From Pseudomonadota bacterium (GTDB lineage Bacteria > Pseudomonadota > Gammaproteobacteria > Pseudomonadales > Azotimanducaceae), in the NCBI GenBank assembly GCA_027622495.1, contig JAQBYL010000328.1:1-5110 (forward strand): 5,110 nt of DNA, given 5' to 3'. The translations under genes and the position numbers were made by a program. Positions 1 to 5,110 of this stretch are shown here, in pieces. The notes beneath the pieces were generated by a model that saw only the letters and a program-made list of their open reading frames with translations, did not search any database and was not told where the DNA came from. The number at the start of each line of letters is the position of its first letter. Within the stretch, counting starts at the first letter, position 1.

Positions 1-31
1 CTTATACAATTCTCGATCTTTCATGCATAAA

Positions 32-46
32 GCGGGTTAGGCCCGT
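32..46 (-). terminator. Weak possible terminator hairpin after the Hsp70-like gene
   Basis: Read on the minus strand, a 4-bp GC stem (CGGG/CCCG) with a 5-nt loop lies about 23 nt past the stop of the Hsp70-like gene and is followed by CTTTAT. The stem is short and the U-run is interrupted, so it would be a poor intrinsic terminator. Apart from this, positions 1-68 contain nothing I can identify. Confidence 0.2.
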
Positions 47-68
47 GTTGTTCTGATACCCGGCAAAT

Positions 69-1355
69 TCAAGTGAACTGATTGCGCGCCCAGATCGTGA
101 GCCCGGTCGTGACACTGCCGAAGTGATCGCTGTCGGTCAGGGGTAGCCGACCAAACACCTTCTCGAGATGTTGCCGGACCACGGGTGCCCCCGCCATGCC
201 ACCGGTCAGGTAGACTACATCGGGTCGGGTCTGGCCCTGCTTGAGAGTTTCGCTGATCAGATCCGACAAGCGATCCAACAGACGGGTTGTCGACCTGCCG
301 AAACCTTTGCGATCACACACTACCTCAACGGCTTCATTCAGAAAGCCGAGGCCGACAGCGGCGGTTTCGTGCTCACTCAGATTGACCTTTGCGCGCTCCA
401 CTTCGTTCAACAGACGGTAGGTGGAACGAACTTCACGAAGGCGCGCAAGACGTGCAATGCGCCGCGGATGAACACCTTCACGCACAAACACATCCAACCG
501 CTCACCGGTTGTGCGACTGAAGTAGCGTTGCTGCGCATTAACATCGTTGGTGGACACTGCATCCACGAAGTAGGTGTTGGGTATTGGCAGACCGGATTTC
601 AGATGATCGCCAAAACCAAAGGTCGGCATCACCGAATGCAGAGCCAGCGCCTGGTCATAGTCATTCCCCCCCTGGCGTTCACCGGCATGCCCGAGGATGT
701 CGGCATCACGATTCTTAACCTCGCGGCGCGATGGACCGATCAGAACAAAACTGCAGTCTGTGGTTCCACCCCCGATATCGACGACCAGGATTTTCTCTTC
801 TGATTCGAGACTCGCTTCGTATTCCATCGCGGCCGCCATCGGCTCGAACAGAAAGGCCACATCCGCAAAACCAGCCTCGTGCGCCGCGGCGACCAGCATC
901 TGCAGCGCCTGCTGATTTTCCGCAGCACCACCGGTCCCCTGGAAGTTGACGGGGCGACCGATAATGACCTGATCGATCGCCTGATCGAGATGACTTTCTG
1001 CGTTTCGCTTGACGTTGCCCATCATCGCCGCGACTACCGAGATAAACCGGTCCTTGATGCGTTCGTTCAGACCTTTCGCGCCGAGAAAACTCTTGGGGCT
1101 CTTCACGAAGTAACCCTGGGTGGGATCCCGGAGATAGGCCTGCAGGGCATCGTTGCCAAACTTGAGGGCATCGAATGACTGCGTGGACATGTCCAGCACA
1201 TCGTCGCGGTGATTCAGCTCGAGATCCGGCTTTGGCGCGTACAGCGTGGAGGCGATCAGAGAATTGCGGCCTTCCACGGGCAACAGGCGGACCGCACCGT
1301 TCTGCCACACACCGATCGAACAGTTCGACGTGCCGTAATCAAATCCGGCGAACAT
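69..1355 (-). CDS. yegD: Hsp70-like ATPase, YegD family
   Basis: This 428-residue protein is a stand-alone Hsp70/actin-fold ATPase of the YegD type (E. coli YegD is about 450 residues). Visible motifs, in order: phosphate-1 loop FDYGTSNCS at 5-13; the family signature VKSPKSFLGA at 84-93; IGRPVNFQG at 132-140; EPMAAAMEYE at 171-180; phosphate-2 loop DIGGGTTD at 193-200; GGND at 229-232; adenosine motif VYLTGGMAGAP at 381-391. It ends right after the nucleotide-binding domain, so the DnaK beta-sandwich substrate-binding domain and lid are absent, as in other YegD proteins. There is no signal peptide, so it should be cytosolic. The ATG at 1353-1355 has a GAGG ribosome binding site 7 nt upstream. 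No DnaJ or GrpE gene is nearby. The cellular role of YegD is not well established; ATP binding is a confident inference from the motifs, and chaperone activity is not. Confidence 0.95.
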   Translation of the reverse strand: MFAGFDYGTSNCSIGVWQNGAVRLLPVEGRNSLIASTLYAPKPDLELNHRDDVLDMSTQSFDALKFGNDALQAYLRDPTQGYFVKSPKSFLGAKGLNERIKDRFISVVAAMMGNVKRNAESHLDQAIDQVIIGRPVNFQGTGGAAENQQALQMLVAAAHEAGFADVAFLFEPMAAAMEYEASLESEEKILVVDIGGGTTDCSFVLIGPSRREVKNRDADILGHAGERQGGNDYDQALALHSVMPTFGFGDHLKSGLPIPNTYFVDAVSTNDVNAQQRYFSRTTGERLDVFVREGVHPRRIARLARLREVRSTYRLLNEVERAKVNLSEHETAAVGLGFLNEAVEVVCDRKGFGRSTTRLLDRLSDLISETLKQGQTRPDVVYLTGGMAGAPVVRQHLEKVFGRLPLTDSDHFGSVTTGLTIWARNQFT

Positions 1356-1362
1356 GGATTAG

Positions 1363-1366
1363 CCTC
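1363..1366 (-). promoter_or_regulatory. Ribosome binding site of the Hsp70-like gene
   Basis: GAGG on the minus strand with a 7-nt spacer to the ATG at 1353-1355. It fixes the start of the gene and agrees with the conserved MFxGFDYGT beginning of YegD proteins. Confidence 0.7.
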
Positions 1367-1386
1367 GTACATCGTCGGGGCGGCGC

Positions 1387-1414
1387 ATTCTACTGTTTTG
1401 AAATCATGCCGCAA
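1387..1414 (-). promoter_or_regulatory. Predicted sigma70-type promoter of the Hsp70-like gene
   Basis: On the minus strand, a -10 box TAGAAT (1387-1392, 5 of 6 to TATAAT) is preceded by 16 nt and a weak -35 TTGCGG (1409-1414, 3 of 6 to TTGACA). The A/T-rich stretch between them and the GCGC just after the -10 fit a housekeeping promoter. Transcription would begin near 1380 and give a leader of about 25 nt ending at the GAGG ribosome binding site. I see no sigma32-type heat-shock promoter, so heat induction is not supported by the sequence. Confidence 0.5.
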
Positions 1415-1440
1415 GCGTCGGCGTCACGATCACGCCATGT

Positions 1441-1446
1441 TAGACT
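1441..1446 (+). promoter_or_regulatory. Possible -10 element for the acyl-CoA dehydrogenase gene
   Basis: TAGACT on the plus strand matches TATAAT at 4 of 6 positions and would place transcription start about 25 nt before the ATG at 1478. No good -35 lies 16-18 nt upstream, so the call is weak and an activator might be needed. Confidence 0.25.
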
Positions 1447-1477
1447 CAGCGGTCGATTTTCATGGCCGGGATATCAG

Positions 1478-2689
1478 ATGGATTTCAGTTTTTCAGAAAG
1501 TGATCGCACCTTCCAGAAGGAGGTACGAAAGTGGCTGGATGAGGCCTGGCCTGCCGAAATGCGCGAGAAACTCGCACACAGCGCCAATCATCATCTCTCC
1601 AAGGACGATCACGTGCAGTGGCAGCGGCGTCTGGCAGAAAAAGGCTGGGCTGCCACCAACTGGCCGGCTGAGTATGGCGGTGCCAAGTTCACCCCCACAC
1701 AGAACTACATCTTCGATCTGGAGCGGGCCCGGGTCGGCGCCCCCGGTGTCATCCCGTTCGGCATGAGCATGGTGGCACCGGTCATCATGAAGTTCGGTAC
1801 CGCAGAACAGAAAAAGAAGTACCTTCCCGACATTCTCAACACCAACGTCTGGTGGTGCCAGGGCTACTCAGAGCCGGGAGCCGGATCCGACCTCGCCTCC
1901 CTTCGCACCCGCGCCGAGAACAAGGGTGACCACTACCTGGTCAACGGGGTGAAGACCTGGACCACCATGGCTCAGTATGCCGATCTGATTTTCTGCCTGG
2001 TGCGCACAAGCGATGAGTCCATCCGCCAACTGGGGATCAGCTTTCTGCTGATCGATATGAAGACCCCCGGCATCTCGGTCAATCCGATCGTCACCCTGGA
2101 CGAACCCGGCAAGGGTTTTCAGGAAATCAACATGGTGTACTTCGATGACGTCAAAGTGCCCATCGAAAACCTGGTGGGGGAAGAAGGCAAAGGCTGGACC
2201 TGTGCTAAGTATCTGCTGGAGTTCGAACGCGGCAACGCCTATTCACCGGCGCTGAAGCAGGCTCTGCAGGGGGTCAAGGCAATGGCTTCAAAGGAATTTT
2301 CCGACGGCGACGACAGTTCCGATCCAGACAGCTTTCATCAGCGCATCAACGACGTTGAAATTCAGCTGCTGGCCATGGAGTTTACTGAACTGCGAATTCT
2401 CGGATCCCTCGCCGCCGGCCAGAACGTGGGCCCCGAATCCTCCATGCTGAAAACCCGCGGAACCGAGTTGCAGCAGGCCGTGACGGAACTGGCCATCGAG
2501 GCGTGTTCTTACTATGGCGTCACCAAAGACGAAGGAACACCGGCACCGGGCGACAACTTCACCGCGATCGGTCCGAACTACGCCAACGGGGTATCGCAGA
2601 ACTATTTCAACACCCGCAAGGTGAGCATTTTCGCCGGGTCCAACGAGATTCAGCGAAACATCATGGCGAAGCTGGTGCTGGGGTTATAG
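1478..2689 (+). CDS. Acyl-CoA dehydrogenase, pimeloyl-CoA dehydrogenase large-subunit-like
   Basis: This 403-residue flavoenzyme would oxidise an acyl-CoA to the 2,3-enoyl-CoA with FAD, passing electrons to ETF. Full domain order is present: N-terminal helical domain (about 1-125), middle beta domain with WWCQGYSEPGAGSDLASL at 125-142 and the FAD-contacting KTWTT at 159-163, and C-terminal helical domain ending in NYFNTRKVSIFAGSNEIQRN at 375-394. These blocks and the length resemble PimC and related FadE proteins acting on dicarboxylic, branched or steroid side-chain CoAs; the substrate is not readable here. The glutamate used by medium-chain enzymes (just before GxxxIQR) is alanine (A386). 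E250 in EFERG lies where isovaleryl- and long-chain enzymes keep their base. The open frame runs back to 1175 inside the opposite-strand gene, but the ATG at 1478 begins the family-typical MDFSFSESD sequence and has GGGA 6 nt upstream. No second dehydrogenase subunit or ETF gene is adjacent. Confidence 0.93.
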   Translation: MDFSFSESDRTFQKEVRKWLDEAWPAEMREKLAHSANHHLSKDDHVQWQRRLAEKGWAATNWPAEYGGAKFTPTQNYIFDLERARVGAPGVIPFGMSMVAPVIMKFGTAEQKKKYLPDILNTNVWWCQGYSEPGAGSDLASLRTRAENKGDHYLVNGVKTWTTMAQYADLIFCLVRTSDESIRQLGISFLLIDMKTPGISVNPIVTLDEPGKGFQEINMVYFDDVKVPIENLVGEEGKGWTCAKYLLEFERGNAYSPALKQALQGVKAMASKEFSDGDDSSDPDSFHQRINDVEIQLLAMEFTELRILGSLAAGQNVGPESSMLKTRGTELQQAVTELAIEACSYYGVTKDEGTPAPGDNFTAIGPNYANGVSQNYFNTRKVSIFAGSNEIQRNIMAKLVLGL

Positions 2690-2792
2690 ACGCAGGTACT
2701 ACTCAGTCTGCAGCAGCAATCGTTCACTGTTATGCAGCAAGATAGATTCAGCTGGCTGGACGGAACATGAATGCCCTTTGAGCGCACGTTCA

Positions 2793-3425
2793 ATGACTGA
2801 CACATACAGACCACAGGCGATCCTGCTCGATCTCGGCAACGTGGTTCTGGATATTGATTTCAGCCGGGTCTTTTCCAGCTGGGCCGCAGCAAGCGGTGCA
2901 GATGCCACGGACCTCGCCAATCGCTGGTCGACCGATCACGCCTACGATCAGCACGAGGTGGGTGCCATCAGCTTTGTTGAGTATGCCAACGCCATGGGAT
3001 CTCAGTTTGGCATTGAGCTGCGGGCTGATCAGTGGCTGGACGGTTGGAATGCTCTGTTCGTTGGCGTCTATCCGCAGGTGTGTGACCTGCTGCCGAAGAT
3101 TGCCCGGCACACACCGCTCTTTGCTTTCACCAATACCAACCCGACGCATCAGGCTGCCTGGAGTGAACGCTACCGGGAGCCCTTGAGCGCTTTTCTAAGA
3201 ATATTTGTTTCATCTGAGATGGGTCTGCGCAAACCGGACCCACACTCGTTTGCGTTTGTATGCGAAGAAATCGGGCATGCACCCGACGATGTGCTGTTTA
3301 TTGACGATTCTCTGGTGAATGTTCGAGGGGCACTTGACGCAGGTCTGCAAGCGCACCATATAACCAGTGAAGAGGATGTGGTAAGGCTCCTGGCTTCATT
3401 CGATGGTGTAGCCTCGAGACGTTGA
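2793..3425 (+). CDS. HAD-superfamily phosphatase, YihX-like
   Basis: This 210-residue cytosolic protein has all HAD motifs: motif I LLDLGNVV with nucleophile D13; motif II FAFTNTN with T113; motif III K147 in GLRKPDP; motif IV FIDDS with D171 and D172. The cap insertion lies between motif I and II (about 20-90) as in subfamily IA, including QHEVGAIS at 53-60 and GWNALFVGVYP at 84-94. These stretches resemble E. coli YihX, an alpha-D-glucose-1-phosphate phosphatase. The usual second aspartate of motif I (DxD) is glycine (G15), as in YihX. Substrate is not determinable, though a sugar phosphate is the best guess. The frame opens at a TTG at 2778, but the ATG at 2793, with GAG about 10 nt upstream, is preferred. 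It follows the acyl-CoA dehydrogenase by 103 bp on the same strand, with no clear terminator or strong promoter between, so co-transcription is possible. It ends 28 bp before the convergent oxidoreductase gene. Confidence 0.9.
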   Translation: MTDTYRPQAILLDLGNVVLDIDFSRVFSSWAAASGADATDLANRWSTDHAYDQHEVGAISFVEYANAMGSQFGIELRADQWLDGWNALFVGVYPQVCDLLPKIARHTPLFAFTNTNPTHQAAWSERYREPLSAFLRIFVSSEMGLRKPDPHSFAFVCEEIGHAPDDVLFIDDSLVNVRGALDAGLQAHHITSEEDVVRLLASFDGVASRR

Positions 3426-3453
3426 CCTGCGCCTGCCGGCACCCTGCCCGCAA

Positions 3454-4353
3454 CTATCCGTTCAACCGGTGCCCGATCTCGGCGTAACGATCGAGCAACG
3501 GCATCACTGTATCGGCATCAGCCGATGGCAAAGCGAAGATTACCCGGTTGAAGCCCATCCCGACTAACTCTTCGGCTCGCCGTTGATCCGGGCCTAAGCC
3601 GAATATGCTGAAATCCGGCTCCCCATCACGGCCCGCCTCTTCCCATGCCTGGCGGGTCTGACGGATACCGTCCACATAGTCGACTGTACCCTGTGCGGCA
3701 GCGCGTGATGGGTCCTGATGAATCGGAAACCAGCCGTCTGCATATTCCGCAATCCGCGCCCAGGCCCATCTGGAGCTTGCTCCGAGCAAACACTTGGGAC
3801 CACCCGGCTGTATGGGTTTGGGGTATGACCAGACAGGATCAAAGTCGACAAAGGTCCCATGAAATTCGGGCTCGTTCTCGCACCAGAGCATGCGCATGGC
3901 CAGCATGCGTTCACGCAGCACCTTCCAGCGATCTTTGAACGCTACACCGTGGTGCCCCATTTCTTCGACATTCCAGCCGGCACCTATCCCCAGCAGCACT
4001 CGACCACCGCTCAGCCGGTCCAGCGACGCAACCTGTTTGGCCATGGCAATGGGTTCACGTTCGGTAACAAGGGTAATCCCGGTGCCCAGCTTGATTGTGC
4101 GGGTAACCGATGCCGCCGTTGCCAGTGATACGAATGGATCGAAGCTGTGCCAGTACTCTTTTGGCAGATCGGCTCCACCTGGCCAGGGGGTTTTGCGGCT
4201 GGCTGGAATGTGGGTGTGTTCCGGCAGGAACAGCGACTCAAAGCCACGTTCTTCAGCAGCTTTCGCAAGCGTTGCCGGTTCCACCGCGTAGTCGGTGGCA
4301 AACATCAGCACACCAAAGGCGGCAGGAGATCCATTGCGCGGGTTAGTCGTCAT
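3454..4353 (-). CDS. LLM-class oxidoreductase, F420-dependent type (TIGR03619/Rv2161c-like)
   Basis: This 299-residue protein is a luciferase-like TIM-barrel oxidoreductase. Diagnostic blocks: FLPEHTHIPASRKTPWPGG at 42-60, DPFVSLATAA at 72-81, IKLGTGITLVTEREPIAMAK at 87-106, LDRLSGGRVLLGIGAGWNVE at 111-130 with EMGHHGV at 131-137, FDPVWSYPKP at 171-180 and YADGWFP at 204-210. The pattern matches the family named after mycobacterial Rv2161c, predicted to bind coenzyme F420; related LLM enzymes use FMN instead, and motifs alone cannot decide. The substrate is unknown. Length is normal and there is no signal peptide. The ATG at 4351-4353 is forced: an in-frame TAA sits four codons upstream. No Shine-Dalgarno sequence precedes it, and the start codon lies inside a large inverted repeat (separate entry). 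The lytic transglycosylase gene ends 46 nt upstream on the same strand, so the two may be co-transcribed. Confidence 0.92.
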   Translation of the reverse strand: MTTNPRNGSPAAFGVLMFATDYAVEPATLAKAAEERGFESLFLPEHTHIPASRKTPWPGGADLPKEYWHSFDPFVSLATAASVTRTIKLGTGITLVTEREPIAMAKQVASLDRLSGGRVLLGIGAGWNVEEMGHHGVAFKDRWKVLRERMLAMRMLWCENEPEFHGTFVDFDPVWSYPKPIQPGGPKCLLGASSRWAWARIAEYADGWFPIHQDPSRAAAQGTVDYVDGIRQTRQAWEEAGRDGEPDFSIFGLGPDQRRAEELVGMGFNRVIFALPSADADTVMPLLDRYAEIGHRLNG

Positions 4354-4388
4354 CAGCTTGTCTTATCTGAATCAAATAAGCTGATCAC
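4349..4388. repeat. 40-bp imperfect inverted repeat over the oxidoreductase start codon
   Basis: The arms GTcATCAGCTT (4349-4359) and AAGCTGATcAC (4378-4388) pair at 10 of 11 positions, including an uninterrupted 8-bp ATCAGCTT/AAGCTGAT match. Inner positions add four more symmetric pairs about the centre at 4368.5, so 14 of 20 positions are symmetric. The left arm contains the ATG of the oxidoreductase gene. It could be an operator for a dimeric regulator or, in the minus-strand mRNA, a hairpin burying the start codon. The core TTGAT-N4-ATAAG (minus strand) is also an 8-of-10 match to the FNR/Anr box, weakly. No U-tract follows, so it is not a standard terminator. Confidence 0.6.
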
Positions 4389-4399
4389 ATTAAGGGAGA

Positions 4400-5065
4400 T
4401 TACAGAGGAAAGCTCGCCAGTATTGCCAGGTGAGTATCAACCTTTGATACATAACGCTGCGCTGCACCGATACGATCACCGTTGAGGCCAATGTTGTAAG
4501 CCTGCAACGCACATTCGTCATCGCCGCAGACGTCACGCAGGTGAGCGAGAATCTGCGAACCGCACAGGACATTCTGTTTTGGATCGGTCAGATCATTGTG
4601 GCCACAGAACTTACCCCACATGTCGGGTCGAACCTGCGCCGGTCCAACCGCGCCTGCATAGGAGCGGACGTATTTTCGAAAGGTGCTCTCTGTGAATATC
4701 AGACTGGAGATAAGATCCGGCTCAAGGTTCTGCCGGGCCGAAGCTTCGAGGATCCAGTCCGCGAATTCGACTGCAACCTCACGGCCGATGCCGAAAGCGC
4801 CATTCAGCCGCTGACCATACGCTTCGACTTTGTGGTGCCAGGGATCGAGCGTCTGCAGTGCAGGGGTAGCGAAGCGGATTCGTTCAAAACCCTGATGCGA
4901 GGTTACGTTGGCAACAGACAGTGCGATCACGGCGAACAACGGGAGCAATGCCAGATGCACCGTCACCACGCGACGCGCTGTCTGCGGCAGATGGTTCCAG
5001 AGGTCTTTCAAGCTCTTCAATTTCTGCGGTATCAGCTGTGGCATCTTTTGAACCCCATCAACCAT
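4400..5065 (-). CDS. Membrane-anchored lytic transglycosylase-like (SLT domain) protein
   Basis: With the ATG at 5063-5065 this is a 221-residue protein: a short basic cytoplasmic tail, one hydrophobic segment at about 33-54, then a periplasmic part. The C-terminal half carries the SLT (soluble lytic transglycosylase) fold signatures: catalytic E126 in FTESTF, GPAQV at 141-145 (GLMQV in most relatives) and AYNIG at 189-193. It should cleave the MurNAc-GlcNAc bond of peptidoglycan, forming 1,6-anhydroMurNAc. Four cysteines (154, 168, 180, 185) sit in the domain and could form disulfides in the periplasm. The frame opens at a GTG at 5093-5095, but a likely -10 box directly abuts that codon, putting it upstream of the expected transcript start. 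An ATG at 5042-5044 with GGGG upstream is another candidate, so the start is uncertain by some 7-17 residues. No signal-peptidase site or lipobox is obvious, so the segment is probably an uncleaved anchor. Its specific role (remodelling, division or secretion) is not readable from its neighbours. Confidence 0.85.
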   Translation of the reverse strand: MVDGVQKMPQLIPQKLKSLKDLWNHLPQTARRVVTVHLALLPLFAVIALSVANVTSHQGFERIRFATPALQTLDPWHHKVEAYGQRLNGAFGIGREVAVEFADWILEASARQNLEPDLISSLIFTESTFRKYVRSYAGAVGPAQVRPDMWGKFCGHNDLTDPKQNVLCGSQILAHLRDVCGDDECALQAYNIGLNGDRIGAAQRYVSKVDTHLAILASFPL

Positions 5066-5095
5066 CCTGGTCGGAACGTTGGTTTCGACTCGCAC

Positions 5096-5101
5096 ATTCT
5101 A
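5096..5101 (-). promoter_or_regulatory. Predicted -10 element of the transglycosylase gene
   Basis: TAGAAT on the minus strand, followed by GTGCG, nearly repeats the -10 region of the Hsp70-like gene (TAGAATGCGCG). Transcription would start near 5089, leaving about 24 nt before the ATG at 5065. The -35 would lie beyond the window, so it cannot be checked here. Confidence 0.4.
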
Positions 5102-5110
5102 GCCCGCTTT

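Noticed and set aside
1..6. TATAAG on the minus strand at the window edge, a possible -10 for a gene outside
   Set aside because: No -35 is found at a workable distance and the downstream gene is outside the window.
168..803. 211-codon open frame on the plus strand
   Set aside because: It lies antisense within the well-supported Hsp70-like gene, its translation shows no recognisable motifs, and it is explained as a shadow of the real coding frame.
1175..1477. N-terminal extension of the acyl-CoA dehydrogenase frame
   Set aside because: It overlaps the opposite-strand gene and its promoter, translates to low-quality arginine-rich sequence, and the family N-terminus begins at 1478.
2723..2748. 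Promoter-like TTCACT and TAGATT upstream of the HAD gene
   Set aside because: The spacing is only 14 nt and both boxes are poor, so I cannot support a separate promoter.
2778..2792. TTG start for the HAD phosphatase
   Set aside because: It has no ribosome binding site, and the ATG five codons later has a GAG at reasonable spacing and sits closer to motif I, as in relatives.
3426..3453. Possible bidirectional terminator between the convergent genes
   Set aside because: The 28-bp gap is GC-rich but has no stem longer than the 6-bp GCCGGC palindrome and no T-run on either strand.

Overview
The window looks like a piece of a gammaproteobacterial chromosome with moderately GC-rich, densely packed genes. 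Three things point that way: a close relative of the E. coli YegD Hsp70-like protein, a phosphatase close to E. coli YihX, and minus-strand promoters of the TAGAAT-plus-GYGCG type often seen in gammaproteobacteria. Genus cannot be told from the sequence. I see no mobile element, CRISPR array, tRNA, rRNA or integrated phage.

Layout. Positions 1-68 are a short non-coding end with at most a weak terminator. Minus-strand 69-1355 encodes a YegD-type Hsp70-like ATPase. A 122-bp divergent intergenic region separates it from plus-strand 1478-2689, an acyl-CoA dehydrogenase resembling the pimeloyl-CoA dehydrogenase large subunit. Plus-strand 2793-3425 follows after 103 bp and encodes a YihX-type HAD phosphatase. 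It converges, with only 28 bp between stops, on minus-strand 3454-4353, a luciferase-like (LLM class, F420/FMN-type) oxidoreductase. Upstream of that on the same strand, 46 bp away, is 4400-5065, a membrane-anchored lytic transglycosylase-like protein whose promoter -10 lies at the window edge.

How the genes work together. No clear pathway unites them. The acyl-CoA dehydrogenase and the HAD phosphatase may share a transcript. The transglycosylase and the oxidoreductase may share another, but their activities (peptidoglycan cleavage in the periplasm and a cytosolic flavin or deazaflavin redox reaction) are not obviously linked. The region reads as ordinary core or flexible genome, not a defence or biosynthetic island.

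Points most worth a second look: a 40-bp imperfect dyad that covers the start codon of the oxidoreductase gene, which has no visible ribosome binding site; the catalytic-base arrangement of the acyl-CoA dehydrogenase; the four cysteines of the transglycosylase domain; and whether the host makes cofactor F420 at all. I found no convincing evidence of an undescribed multi-gene system here.
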